Of a DNA stretch of 64,000 nt, positions 9,138 to 17,551 are shown in pieces. The notes under the pieces were generated by a model that saw nothing but the letters and a program-made list of their open reading frames with translations, was not told where the DNA came from and made no database searches. Every line of letters begins with the position of its first letter. The first letter of the stretch is position 1. Both the position numbers and the translations under genes were made by a program. This stretch comes from Candidatus Ichthyocystis hellenicum. Lineage in GTDB: Bacteria; Pseudomonadota; Gammaproteobacteria; Burkholderiales; 2013Ark19i. The stretch lies in the NCBI RefSeq assembly GCF_001460935.1, contig NZ_LN906597.1:1-64000 (forward strand), in the 5' to 3' direction.

Positions 9138-9938
9138 TCATGTCATCTTTCTCCTAACATAGAGAGGCGCCAAAGGCTCCTGCTGAATTATATCCACCTC
9201 CTTTAGCTTCGCTAATTCCAGAATTGCCAAAAAATAAACTATTCGGTAACAAACAGGCATACTTTGACTACACAGATCTTGAAAAACGAAAAACTGGGAA
9301 AATTTCACGTTATCTCTCAAAACATCCATGAATTCTGCCACAACCAAGACTTCCCGAACAACACAGTGCGGTTGCACAAACGATTTAAACTGAATCAACC
9401 TTCGCCAACAATCAATTAAATAAGAAATATCAGGAACTGGGAAGACAGTTGGAGTTGCAAAACGGATCTCAACGACCACCGCGTGACAATCACGCCCCAC
9501 TACGGTTCTTTCTGATAAATACGTCGACGCCCCAACAATTTGCTCATACGCGATTAATCTCCTAACCAACTCATTCCTAGGATCTTCCTCCGCATATTCA
9601 GCTTCATCATCATTATCTGCACCTTTTTTACTTGGTAATAGGGAACGAGACTTAATATCAATCAGCAAGGCAGCCATAAGTAGGTACTCAGCAGCCAAAT
9701 ATAAACTTCGCTGTTTAATTTCATCCACGTAGGATAAATACTGCTCTGTAAGAAGAGACATGGGAATATCGAGGATATTTATCCTTGACTGGTTAATCAA
9801 ATGCCATAATAAATCCAACGGCCCAGAAAAATTATCCAGATGCACTTCCAAAGCTTCTGGAGGAATGTACAATGCCTCTGGAACAGCCAATTTTTCACCA
9901 TACACCCAAACCTCTTGATCTGAACCCCTAGCATTCAA
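9138..9938 (-). CDS. scpA: Segregation and condensation protein A
   Basis: ScpA is the kleisin subunit of the SMC-ScpAB complex. Recognised by the N-terminal kleisin block with FSGPLDLLWHLI, INILDIP, the LTEQYLSYV helix, and AAEYLLMAALLIDIKSRSLLP. Length 266 is normal. The start is TTG at 9938, supported by GGAAGG eight bases upstream; a nearby ATG is out of frame. It lies between trpS and scpB on the same strand and is probably cotranscribed with them. Confidence 0.92.
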   Translation of the reverse strand: MNARGSDQEVWVYGEKLAVPEALYIPPEALEVHLDNFSGPLDLLWHLINQSRINILDIPMSLLTEQYLSYVDEIKQRSLYLAAEYLLMAALLIDIKSRSLLPSKKGADNDDEAEYAEEDPRNELVRRLIAYEQIVGASTYLSERTVVGRDCHAVVVEIRFATPTVFPVPDISYLIDCWRRLIQFKSFVQPHCVVREVLVVAEFMDVLRDNVKFSQFFVFQDLCSQSMPVCYRIVYFLAILELAKLKEVDIIQQEPLAPLYVRRKMT

Positions 9939-9964
9939 GAAGCAAACCTTCCAAAGTAAACCAA

Positions 9965-11182
9965 TTAAGAAAATGTTTTAGTCGACAGACCTATAGAGCT
10001 GCGCACGTCACGCATAGTCTCTTGAGCCATATGGCGGGCCCTATCACATCCGTCTGACAGGATACCACGCACCAACCCTGGGTCCTTAAGAAAAGGTTCG
10101 GCCCTCTCCCTAATAGACTCCTGTTCTTTAACCATTTTATCTACCAGAGCCTTCTTGCAGTCAACACACCCTATTTTGGCAGACCTACATCCACTCTCAA
10201 CCCAAGACTGTACTTCCGACACGGAATAAATCTTATGAAACTTATATACCGCACACCGATCTGGATCTCCGGGGTCACTGCGACGCACACGATTAGGATC
10301 CGTAGGCATTTTCTGTATTTTGCTGGACAAAACAGCAGCGTCCTCACGAAAAGAGATAGTATTACTATAAGACTTAGACATCTTCTGTCCGTCTGTGCCT
10401 ACCAGACGAGAATTTTCGGTTAAAATTTCCTCAGGCTCATGAAGAACTTCACGCGAATAACCGTCCAAATACCCATACAACCGTTCTCGGTCAGACGCAG
10501 TAAGGTTCTGCTGCTCCATAACCAGAGCACGAGCACGCTCCAAAGCCTCTCTGTCGCCTTTCTCTTGATATCTATCCCTTAGACTCATGTACAAAGAGTA
10601 TGGTTTCCTACCCATTTTTTTAGCTGCTTCGCAGGAGTTTTCCACGAAATCAACTTCGGAACCATATAAACGATTGAAACGCCTAACAACCTCACGAGCA
10701 AACTCAACGTGGGGAACCTGATCATCCCCAACCGGAACATAGTGGCAACGGTACAACAAAATATCAGCAGCCATCAGCAGAGGATACCCCAAAAAACCGT
10801 AAGTAGCCAAATCAAAATGTGATAGTTTCTCCTGTTGCTCGCGATAGGTAGGAACACGTTCCAACCAACCTAAGGGGGTAATCATAGCCAACAATAGGTA
10901 AAGCTCTGCATGCTCCGGAACATGAGATTGAACAAACAAAATTGAGCGTTGGGGATCAATACCCGCAGCTAACCAATCTATGACCATATTATACGTGTTT
11001 TGGTCAATATCGCCAGTACGGTTATAATGCGTAGTGAGTCCGTGATAATCTGCAACAAAAAACAGGCATTCATAGCGTTGCTGGAGCTTGATCCAATTTT
11101 TCAATACACCGTGGTAGTGTCCAATATGAAGACGACCAGTGGGCCTCATTCCAGATATAACTCTATCAAAATGCATACTCAT
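9965..11182 (-). CDS. trpS: Tryptophanyl-tRNA synthetase
   Basis: A class I aminoacyl-tRNA synthetase charging tRNA-Trp. The HIGH signature appears as GRLHIGHYHG near the start, and KMSKS as GQKMSKSYSN in the middle. An insert between them is typical of the longer, about 400-residue TrpS type. I chose ATG 11182 (405 residues). It has GGGAAG upstream and overlaps the stop of the preceding protease gene as ATGA; the frame is open further up to a GTG at 11218 without support. Confidence 0.93.
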   Translation of the reverse strand: MSMHFDRVISGMRPTGRLHIGHYHGVLKNWIKLQQRYECLFFVADYHGLTTHYNRTGDIDQNTYNMVIDWLAAGIDPQRSILFVQSHVPEHAELYLLLAMITPLGWLERVPTYREQQEKLSHFDLATYGFLGYPLLMAADILLYRCHYVPVGDDQVPHVEFAREVVRRFNRLYGSEVDFVENSCEAAKKMGRKPYSLYMSLRDRYQEKGDREALERARALVMEQQNLTASDRERLYGYLDGYSREVLHEPEEILTENSRLVGTDGQKMSKSYSNTISFREDAAVLSSKIQKMPTDPNRVRRSDPGDPDRCAVYKFHKIYSVSEVQSWVESGCRSAKIGCVDCKKALVDKMVKEQESIRERAEPFLKDPGLVRGILSDGCDRARHMAQETMRDVRSSIGLSTKTFS

Positions 11183-11871
11183 CCAGATCTTCCCAAAAAA
11201 ATTACGTGAAAAACCCACAAAAGAGCCTCATAGAACGGAGCAATCCAAAAATAAATCACATTTACACCAACCAAATACCCTATAATTATGATAAATAAAA
11301 CGGCAAAAGCTCCCCAAGATTCAGTCTTGCTGTACACAGTTGCCCAACGAGGAGGTAAAAGTGCATGAACGAATCTACCACCGTCAAATGGAAGAATAGG
11401 TATAAGATTAAACGCTAAAAACACTGCATTTACCTGTATGCCCGCAATAGATACTTGAACCCAAAAATTTCTTCCATCCACAACAGAAGAAATTAGGTGC
11501 ATAACAATTGACCAGATAAATGCCATTAGAAGATTAGCCAATGGTCCAGCAAGAGCAACCAAAGCTAGAGCGTAACGACCGCCCTTAAGCTTAGAACGAT
11601 TCACGGGAATAGGTTTTGCCCAACCAAACCAAAGAGGAAAGTTAGCCATAGAATTAAGAAGAATATAAAAAACGATAGGAAAAATAACGGTACCGAGAGG
11701 ATCAATATGATGCAGCGGATTAAAACTCAGCCTACCTTGACGCCGAGCAGTATCATCACCAAACTTGCAAGCCGCATAGGCATGAGCAATTTCATGCCCC
11801 GTCAAGGCTAAAACAACCGGCAAAAAAATAACAGAAATGGCACCCAAGGCCTCAGAAATAGATGCCCGCAC
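11179..11871 (-). CDS. Site-2 protease family (M50) integral membrane metalloprotease
   Basis: A 230-residue membrane protein with the zinc motif HEIAH in the first membrane segment and the matching DGG motif (NLIPILPFDGGRF) in a later one. Together these define the M50/site-2 protease fold, with His-Glu-x-x-His plus Asp as zinc ligands. It lacks a PDZ domain, so it is the short SpoIVFB/FRP-like type rather than RseP. Family members next to trpS and scpAB are widespread in proteobacteria, but their substrate is generally not known. The GTG start has GGTGGTGGG upstream. It overlaps trpS by four bases. Confidence 0.88.
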   Translation of the reverse strand: MRASISEALGAISVIFLPVVLALTGHEIAHAYAACKFGDDTARRQGRLSFNPLHHIDPLGTVIFPIVFYILLNSMANFPLWFGWAKPIPVNRSKLKGGRYALALVALAGPLANLLMAFIWSIVMHLISSVVDGRNFWVQVSIAGIQVNAVFLAFNLIPILPFDGGRFVHALLPPRWATVYSKTESWGAFAVLFIIIIGYLVGVNVIYFWIAPFYEALLWVFHVIFLGRSG

Positions 11872-11881
11872 TACCCACCAC

Positions 11882-12217
11882 CAGATTCATGAACATTCCT
11901 TATTTGTAAAAATGACCACCCTAACTTCAACCAAATAGTACCAAATTATAATCTGATCCTGAAAACACTATATCTATAAAGTAAAAAAATAACAGTGCAT
12001 AGTCAATAATTGGACAAACATAAGTAGAAATAAAAACTACAGTTAATCCCCAACAAACCATCTGTAAACACCAAAATGCATGAATCACATGAATATGGTA
12101 GTAGAAATTAGCATCAGCATCGATCACATCAACAACAAACTCTACATGATAAAAATCTTTTGTCTTTTGTTATAAATTCATCTACAAAAACCTTAACTAA
12201 AAGAAACAAAACTTTTA
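11882..12217. other. Intergenic region between protease and gcv operon, no gene
   Basis: AT-rich, divergently flanked by the M50 protease (minus) and gcvT (plus). A 66-codon minus-strand frame at 11927-12127 has no convincing ribosome site or domain and was not accepted. No glycine riboswitch motif was found before gcvT. Confidence 0.4.
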
Positions 12218-12247
12218 ATGTCAAACACTATGATTTTCTTTTATAAT
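12218..12247 (+). promoter_or_regulatory. Candidate promoter of the gcv operon
   Basis: A perfect -10 box TATAAT at 12242-12247 is preceded at 18 bases by ATGTCA (12218-12223), a 4/6 match to the -35 consensus. Transcription would begin near 12254 and give a leader of about 78 nucleotides before gcvT. Confidence 0.45.
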
Positions 12248-12265
12248 GCTACCGATTATAGGTAA

Positions 12266-12291
12266 ACCAGCATCATCAGCTGGATGCCGGT
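12266..12291 (+). promoter_or_regulatory. Hairpin in the gcvT leader
   Basis: ACC-A-GCATC (12266-12274) pairs with GATGC-C-GGT (12283-12291), giving a nine-pair stem with one A/C mismatch and an eight-base loop. It lies 40 bases before the gcvT start. No run of T follows, so it is not a classical terminator. It could be a protein or RNA regulatory target, or be incidental. Confidence 0.35.
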
Positions 12292-12331
12292 TAGTTAGAA
12301 AAGTTTGCTAATATTGATCTTGGGAGCGCAG

Positions 12332-13456
12332 TTGGATAAAACAGCACTGAAAAGAACTATTCTTTTCTCCAGTCATCAGGCTATCAATGCTCGCTTTGCT
12401 CCGTTTTCTGGCTGGGACATGCCTCTTAACTATGGATCTCAGATAGAAGAGCACCATGCGGTTCGTAATCGAGTTGGCATATTCGATGTTTCACACATGT
12501 GTTGCATCGATGTTAAGGGACGCGATGCTGAAATTTTCACTCGTCATGTTTTTTCCAACGATATCAGCACTATTAATGGCTATGGAAAAGCCATGTATGG
12601 GTGCCTCCTTAACGATAGCGGCGGAATCATAGATGATCTGATTGTATACAAATTGAGCCCAAATTGGATGCGAATGGTTGTAAATGCCGCCGGAAGAAAA
12701 ACTGACATAGAGTGGCTCACAAAACAGAAGGAATGTTCTGGTTACGAATTTGAACTAATTCCGGCAGATGATCTTGCTATATTGTCTCTCCAGGGGCCGG
12801 AAAGTTTGTCGATTATCCCCAGAATGAGAAACAAATTTCTACGAGACAATGGATCCTCACTTGCTCCTTTTTCGTGCGCACTGGATGAAGATGAACAATT
12901 GTTTATAGCAAGAACTGGATATACAGGTGAAGATGGCTTCGAGATTATAGTTCCTAACCACCTCGCTGTTTCTCTTTGGGACGAATTACTCAGTCAAGGT
13001 GCCTCACCTTGTGGATTAGGCGCACGAGATACTCTGCGTATGGAATCTGGACTAAATCTTTACGGAAATGAAATGGACACAACGATTACACCTGGGGAGT
13101 GTGGGATTGGATGGACAGTTAATCTCAAAGATCAGAAACGCAATTTTGTAGGAAAAGATGCACTTGAAAAGCACAAACCTCGATTCAAGAGACTAGGAGT
13201 GGTTTTGCTCAGCCCTGGGGTACTGCGTCAAGGACAGGAATTTGCTGTAAAAAACGGGGCAAATAGCAAAGGAGACGGGATTCTTACCTCTGGTGGTTTT
13301 TCACCGACTATTAACAGAGGGATAGGCATTGCCCGTGTTTCAAAAAACCTTAAACCTGACCAATTGGCTGAAATAGTTATCCGAAACAAACCGGTTGAAG
13401 CTAAGCTCTGTTCGTTGCCATTTGTCCGCCAAGGTAAAATTTTAGTAGCAGTTTAG
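12332..13456 (+). CDS. gcvT: Glycine cleavage system T protein (aminomethyltransferase)
   Basis: T-protein transfers the methylene group from the aminomethyl-lipoyl H-protein to tetrahydrofolate, releasing ammonia. Recognised by FAPFSGWDMPLNYGSQIEEH near the start, the HAVR-VGIFDVSHM block, GYTGEDGFEI and GLGARDTLRME, and the C-terminal barrel. I chose TTG 12332 (374 residues) because GGGAG lies five bases upstream; the frame extends to a TTG at 12305 without a ribosome site. First gene of gcvT-gcvH-gcvPA-gcvPB. Confidence 0.93.
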   Translation: MDKTALKRTILFSSHQAINARFAPFSGWDMPLNYGSQIEEHHAVRNRVGIFDVSHMCCIDVKGRDAEIFTRHVFSNDISTINGYGKAMYGCLLNDSGGIIDDLIVYKLSPNWMRMVVNAAGRKTDIEWLTKQKECSGYEFELIPADDLAILSLQGPESLSIIPRMRNKFLRDNGSSLAPFSCALDEDEQLFIARTGYTGEDGFEIIVPNHLAVSLWDELLSQGASPCGLGARDTLRMESGLNLYGNEMDTTITPGECGIGWTVNLKDQKRNFVGKDALEKHKPRFKRLGVVLLSPGVLRQGQEFAVKNGANSKGDGILTSGGFSPTINRGIGIARVSKNLKPDQLAEIVIRNKPVEAKLCSLPFVRQGKILVAV

Positions 13457-13478
13457 AGTACACTTATGGGAAGTTACT

Positions 13479-13874
13479 ATGACTTACGATGAAATCAAAA
13501 AGTTGAGGTTTACCAAAACCCACGAGTGGGTAAGGCTAGGCGAAGAAAACAGAGCTTTTGTCGGAATATCCGAACACGCTCAGTCCGTTCTTGGGGACAT
13601 TGTTTTTTTGTCTTTACCAGAGATGGGATCATCTGTATCCAAAGGCGAAGATTGTGCGGTAATTGAGTCGGTAAAATCAGCGTCAGATGTTTATACCCCC
13701 ATTTCGGGAAAAATAACAGCCATAAACTCTCAGTTACTATCAGATCCTCAATCTGTAAATCGCAATGCTTATGACAGCTGGATTTTTGAGATTGAGTTAT
13801 CAGATAAAAGTGAAATGGACGAATTACTTTCAATCGATGAATACGAAAAATTTATCGAAAGCACTGAACATTAG
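13479..13874 (+). CDS. gcvH: Glycine cleavage system H protein
   Basis: The 131-residue lipoyl carrier shuttles the aminomethyl intermediate between P, T and L proteins. The lipoylated residue is Lys66 in ESVKSASDVY. The THEWVR motif near residue 14 and GDIVF at 39-43 are also typical. ATG start with GGGAAG upstream, 22 bases after gcvT. Lipoamide reoxidation would need an L protein; the lpdA gene at 52716-54443 is the only one in the window. Confidence 0.95.
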   Translation: MTYDEIKKLRFTKTHEWVRLGEENRAFVGISEHAQSVLGDIVFLSLPEMGSSVSKGEDCAVIESVKSASDVYTPISGKITAINSQLLSDPQSVNRNAYDSWIFEIELSDKSEMDELLSIDEYEKFIESTEH

Positions 13875-13910
13875 CCACCGACACTAGAACTCACTACCTG
13901 GGAAATATAC

Positions 13911-15266
13911 ATGCCGTTTATACCCCACAGCATCGATGACTTGGAAGAAATGATGCGAGTCATAAACATATCAGATACTGATGATCTGTTTGATGAAATA
14001 CCTGAATCTATACCTAAGGCAAGATTAGAAGGGATTCCGGTTGGGATGACAGAACAGGAGCTTCTGTCTCATATGACAAATTGCTCGAATCAGCAAAAAA
14101 ATGGTGTCTGCTTCCTAGGGGCTGGAGCGTATGACCACTACATACCTGCTAGCATTTGGTCCATAGTTAGCCGTGGTGAATTTTACTCTCCATACACACC
14201 ATACCAGCCGGAGGCAAGCCAAGGAACTCTACAAATGTTGTTTGAGTTCCAATCAATGATATCTGAATTAACTGGGATGCCAGTATCAAACTCGAGCTTG
14301 TACGACGCCCCAACTGCCCTAGCTGAAGCCATATTAATGTCATGCCGTATAAATACCCAAAAAAACAAAAAAGTAATCGTTCCTAGAAACATTCATCCCC
14401 ACTGTTTTGAAACCATAAAAACAATAACAGAGCCTCAGGGAATATCCTTTTCGATTCTAGAATACGACAGCACAACCGGAAGGGCAATAATAGACGATGA
14501 CGCACCTTATGCACAAACACTAATCATTTCACAGCCTAATTTTCTGGGTTGCTTAGAAGACGTTGATGAACTAACTGACTGGGCTCATCAAAGAAACATG
14601 ATTGTAATAGCATTGACGAATCCAATTTCCTTGGGATTGCTTAAAAACCCAGGACAATGGGGCAAAAGAGGAGCGGACATTGTAGTTGGGGAAGCACAAC
14701 CTCTTGGCGTTCCTTTGTCATTTGGTGGTCCTTACATAGGATTTATTGCGTCTCGTGACGAATTCGTACGCCAACTGCCTGGACGCATCGTGGGATACAC
14801 CATGGATTCTGAACAGAATCCATGTTATGTATTAACTCTTCAAGCACGTGAACAACATATACGACGAGGGAAGGCTACATCTAATATCTGCACTAACCAA
14901 GGGTTATTAGTAACTGCGGTAGTGCAGTACCTCAGCCTTCTTGGAGAAAAAGGAATACACCAAGTTGCCCTGTCCTGTCACCAGAGGAGCATTATGCTGC
15001 TCAATAAGATTTTGAGTATAAAAGATGTGGTCGCACCTTTCTCTGCGCCCTTTTTCAACGAATTCGTAATTTCTCTTCCTATAAGTGTAGAAGTTGTTTT
15101 AAAAATTATGAGCAAACACGGTATATTAGCTGGATACGACCTAAGCAAGTACTACCCAGAGATAAAAAATCCTTTACTAGTATGCGTTACAGAAAAAAGA
15201 ACTATTGACGAGATCGATGATTATGCTACGACACTCCAAAGAATTATTGCAGGTGACATATGTTAA
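13911..15266 (+). CDS. gcvPA: Glycine dehydrogenase (decarboxylating) subunit 1
   Basis: N-terminal half of the P-protein, here a separate 451-residue subunit. Shows the family opening MPFIPHS, FLGAGAYDHYIP, FYSPYTPYQPEASQGTLQ, NSSLYDAPTALAEA, and GQARE-type QAREQHIRRGKATSNICTNQ. It lacks the PLP lysine, which is on GcvPB. Two-gene P-proteins are typical of Firmicutes, archaea and Thermus, whereas most proteobacteria have one fused protein of about 950 residues. It overlaps gcvPB by seven bases. Confidence 0.93.
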   Translation: MPFIPHSIDDLEEMMRVINISDTDDLFDEIPESIPKARLEGIPVGMTEQELLSHMTNCSNQQKNGVCFLGAGAYDHYIPASIWSIVSRGEFYSPYTPYQPEASQGTLQMLFEFQSMISELTGMPVSNSSLYDAPTALAEAILMSCRINTQKNKKVIVPRNIHPHCFETIKTITEPQGISFSILEYDSTTGRAIIDDDAPYAQTLIISQPNFLGCLEDVDELTDWAHQRNMIVIALTNPISLGLLKNPGQWGKRGADIVVGEAQPLGVPLSFGGPYIGFIASRDEFVRQLPGRIVGYTMDSEQNPCYVLTLQAREQHIRRGKATSNICTNQGLLVTAVVQYLSLLGEKGIHQVALSCHQRSIMLLNKILSIKDVVAPFSAPFFNEFVISLPISVEVVLKIMSKHGILAGYDLSKYYPEIKNPLLVCVTEKRTIDEIDDYATTLQRIIAGDIC

Positions 15267-16726
15267 TTTTTCAAAAAAGTAAGCAGCAATCCAACAGCAA
15301 TCTGATGCCTCGCCTTTTTGAGCAGAAAACGCTTATACCAGATAATCTTCTTCGAAAAAATGCCATAGAGTTGCCAAAAGCTTCTGAGTTGGAAGTCGTA
15401 AGGCACTACACTCGCCTGTCGCGCAATAACTTTTGTATAGACACCCATTTCTATCCTTTGGGATCGTGCTCAATGAAGTACAACCCTAAAATTTGCCACA
15501 CAACAGCAATGTTACCGGGGTTTATCGATAAGCATCCGTTAGACAGTAGCGATACCAACCAGGGCCTTTTGTCCTGCATGTGGTCACTTCAGGAGATGCT
15601 AGTTGATATAACAGGTATGAAATCGTCATGTCTTTCGCCTATGGCTGGAGCACAAGGTGAATTGGCGGGATTGCTTCTAATAAGGGCCTATCATAGAGAT
15701 CGGGGGGAAGATAATCGATGTGAAATTATTGTCCCAGATGCTGCCCACGGAACTAATCCGGCGACAGCTAGTTTCTGTGGTTACAAAACGAAAGAGATCC
15801 CTACCTTAAAAAATGGTGACATAGATCTGGATGCGCTAAAAAAATGTCTGGGCCCGCAAACAGCTGGTCTGATGTTAACAAATCCGTCTACACTTGGGGT
15901 TTTTGAGCGCAAAATAGAAGAGATAAATCGCCTCGTACATGAGGTTGGAGCCTTGACATACTATGATGGTGCAAATTTAAATGCTATCCTTGGTCGCGCT
16001 CGTCCTGGTGACATGGGATTTGATGTAATGCATATGAATCTCCACAAAACCTTTGCTACACCTCATGGGGGAGGCGGTCCTGGATCAGGAGCCATAGCAG
16101 TGAATTCTAAGTTGCAGCCGTTTATCCCTATCCCAGTTGTCATGAAAGATGACAATGGTATGTTTTTTATGTCTGACTACAATCATACACCGAAAACCAT
16201 AGGTCGATTGAACGGGTTTTCGGGAAATACAGGTGTGTTGTTACGCGCCTACTCATACATCAGACTGCTTGGACGGGATGGTCTTAGACGAGTTTCTGCC
16301 ATAGCAACACTAAATGCCAACTATCTGATGGTCAAATTGGAAAAAGCTGGGTTCGTAATTCCTTTTCCTCATAGACGTGCTAGCCATGAATTCATTATTT
16401 CGTGTGCAGATCTGAAAAAAAATTATGGAGTAACTGCAATGGATGTTGCAAAGCGATTGCTGGATTACGATATTCATGCTCCAACAACTTACTTCCCGTT
16501 AATTGTACCTGAATGTTTGCTTATAGAACCAACTGAAACTGAATCTAAGGAAACCCTGGATAGATTTGTTGACGCAATGATTTCTATACGTCGTGAAGCC
16601 AAGGAAAAAACTGAGATGGTTAAATCTGCACCCCATAATCAGGTAATTAAAAGACCGGATGAGGTTGGTGCGGCGCAAAAGTTACTATTAACTTGGAGGA
16701 AACTCAAATTATACTTAGATAATTGA
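15260..16726 (+). CDS. gcvPB: Glycine dehydrogenase (decarboxylating) subunit 2
   Basis: C-terminal, catalytic half of the P-protein; decarboxylates glycine and loads the aminomethyl group onto GcvH. The PLP-binding Lys263 sits in MNLHKTFATPHGGGGPG. Other landmarks are FYPLGSCSMKYNPK and VPDAAHGTNPATA. The 488-residue length matches stand-alone subunit 2. Its ATG lies inside the last codons of gcvPA, so the two are probably translated in a coupled way and form an alpha2beta2 enzyme. Last gene of the operon. Confidence 0.94.
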   Translation: MLIFQKSKQQSNSNLMPRLFEQKTLIPDNLLRKNAIELPKASELEVVRHYTRLSRNNFCIDTHFYPLGSCSMKYNPKICHTTAMLPGFIDKHPLDSSDTNQGLLSCMWSLQEMLVDITGMKSSCLSPMAGAQGELAGLLLIRAYHRDRGEDNRCEIIVPDAAHGTNPATASFCGYKTKEIPTLKNGDIDLDALKKCLGPQTAGLMLTNPSTLGVFERKIEEINRLVHEVGALTYYDGANLNAILGRARPGDMGFDVMHMNLHKTFATPHGGGGPGSGAIAVNSKLQPFIPIPVVMKDDNGMFFMSDYNHTPKTIGRLNGFSGNTGVLLRAYSYIRLLGRDGLRRVSAIATLNANYLMVKLEKAGFVIPFPHRRASHEFIISCADLKKNYGVTAMDVAKRLLDYDIHAPTTYFPLIVPECLLIEPTETESKETLDRFVDAMISIRREAKEKTEMVKSAPHNQVIKRPDEVGAAQKLLLTWRKLKLYLDN

Positions 16727-16733
16727 CGTGTGT

Positions 16734-16763
16734 TTGCTGATGAAACATGATCACTGGTAGGAT
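16734..16763 (+). promoter_or_regulatory. Possible promoter of tRNA-Ser
   Basis: TTGCTG (16734-16739), an 18-base spacer and TAGGAT (16758-16763) lie 14 bases before the tRNA. A GATAAT at 16761 overlaps the -10. The match is modest and the tRNA could also be read through from gcv. Confidence 0.3.
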
Positions 16764-16776
16764 AATAGAGTTTTTA

Positions 16777-16869
16777 GGAGAAGTGGCCGAGTGGCCGAAG
16801 GCGCTCCCCTGCTAAGGGAGTATGCGAATAAAAATCGCATCGAGGGTTCGAATCCCTCCTTCTCCGCCA
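16777..16869 (+). tRNA. tRNA-Ser (anticodon GCT)
   Basis: Seven-base acceptor stem GGAGAAG pairs with CTTCTCC at 16859-16865, followed by discriminator G and an encoded CCA. The D-arm GGCCGAGTGGCCGAAGG-like region, an anticodon stem CTCCC/GGGAG around loop CTGCTAA (anticodon GCT), a long class II variable arm (ATGCGA/TCGCAT) and the T-arm with GGTTCGAATCC are all present. The long variable arm and anticodon agree on serine, codons AGC/AGU. Confidence 0.97.
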
Positions 16870-17371
16870 ATATTTTGCTACATAAATCAACGCTTAAAGA
16901 GATGAGGTTTGTTCCAGGCATTTTCCACCAGGTATGAAAGAAAAAGTAAAACCGTACCGCACACCTAATGGAGGACCAAAAACAATAAGTAAGTAAATAA
17001 ATTAAGAATGTCTTCATCCTAATTAATTAATGTTATGTAAATGACAAATGTCAGTTAAATATTTATTTGGCCACAAGTATCACATCAATTAGGCGTTTCA
17101 GAAAAACATTAACGGTTAAGTACTAGGAAACACAAAGCAATCAAACTAAATTACGTACCATTGTGACTGTTTCTTGTCCTCCATGAACTACAGAATCGCT
17201 AATAATACTGGGAAACAACGCAATACTTCTAAAAAATGATAAAAGCATAGATTGTCAAACAGTTACTTACTAATAAATTTAATGGTAAGTCGTACTCGAC
17301 CCATTTCTCATCTTCATGAAGAACAATAATAATCACTGCAATAAATATTTAAAATCATATATATAAGTTTA
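16870..17371. other. Gene-poor AT-rich region after tRNA-Ser
   Basis: About 500 bases with no supported frame on either strand and no hairpin with a T-run. A minus-strand frame at 16751-17017 runs through the tRNA and is not credible. No integrase or repeated tRNA end was seen, so there is no evidence of an integrated element. Confidence 0.45.
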
Positions 17372-17393
17372 AATTTGTGATTAATTACAAATT
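17372..17393. promoter_or_regulatory. 22-bp inverted repeat, possible operator
   Basis: AATTTGT-G-ATTAAT-T-ACAAATT is symmetrical apart from one opposed pair. It lies about 180 bases upstream of the chosen start of the orphan secreted protein, in otherwise featureless DNA. It has the form of a dimeric regulator site, but no matching copy was found elsewhere in the window. Confidence 0.35.
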
Positions 17394-17551
17394 CTGATAT
17401 TAAATGATACAATGATTTATGTGTAAGTCATTACGGCATTACGACAAAATAGTGCTCATATTCTTCGTAGTTGAGAACAGTGATGATTTCATTCCCATAT
17501 CCTGCCATGGCAGGTGTTTTTAACATGTTTTTTATCAGGAATAATTTATCT

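Noticed and set aside
11927-12127. 66-codon minus-strand frame with hydrophobic stretches
   Set aside because: No ribosome site, no family resemblance, and AT-rich intergenic composition can give such a frame by chance.
12130-12331. Glycine riboswitch before gcvT
   Set aside because: No aptamer-like conserved segments were found; only a simple hairpin is seen.
16751-17017. 88-codon minus-strand frame
   Set aside because: It runs antisense through the complete tRNA-Ser, which is far better supported.
16777-17470. Integrated element next to tRNA-Ser
   Set aside because: No integrase, no repeated tRNA 3' end and no mobile-element genes are present.
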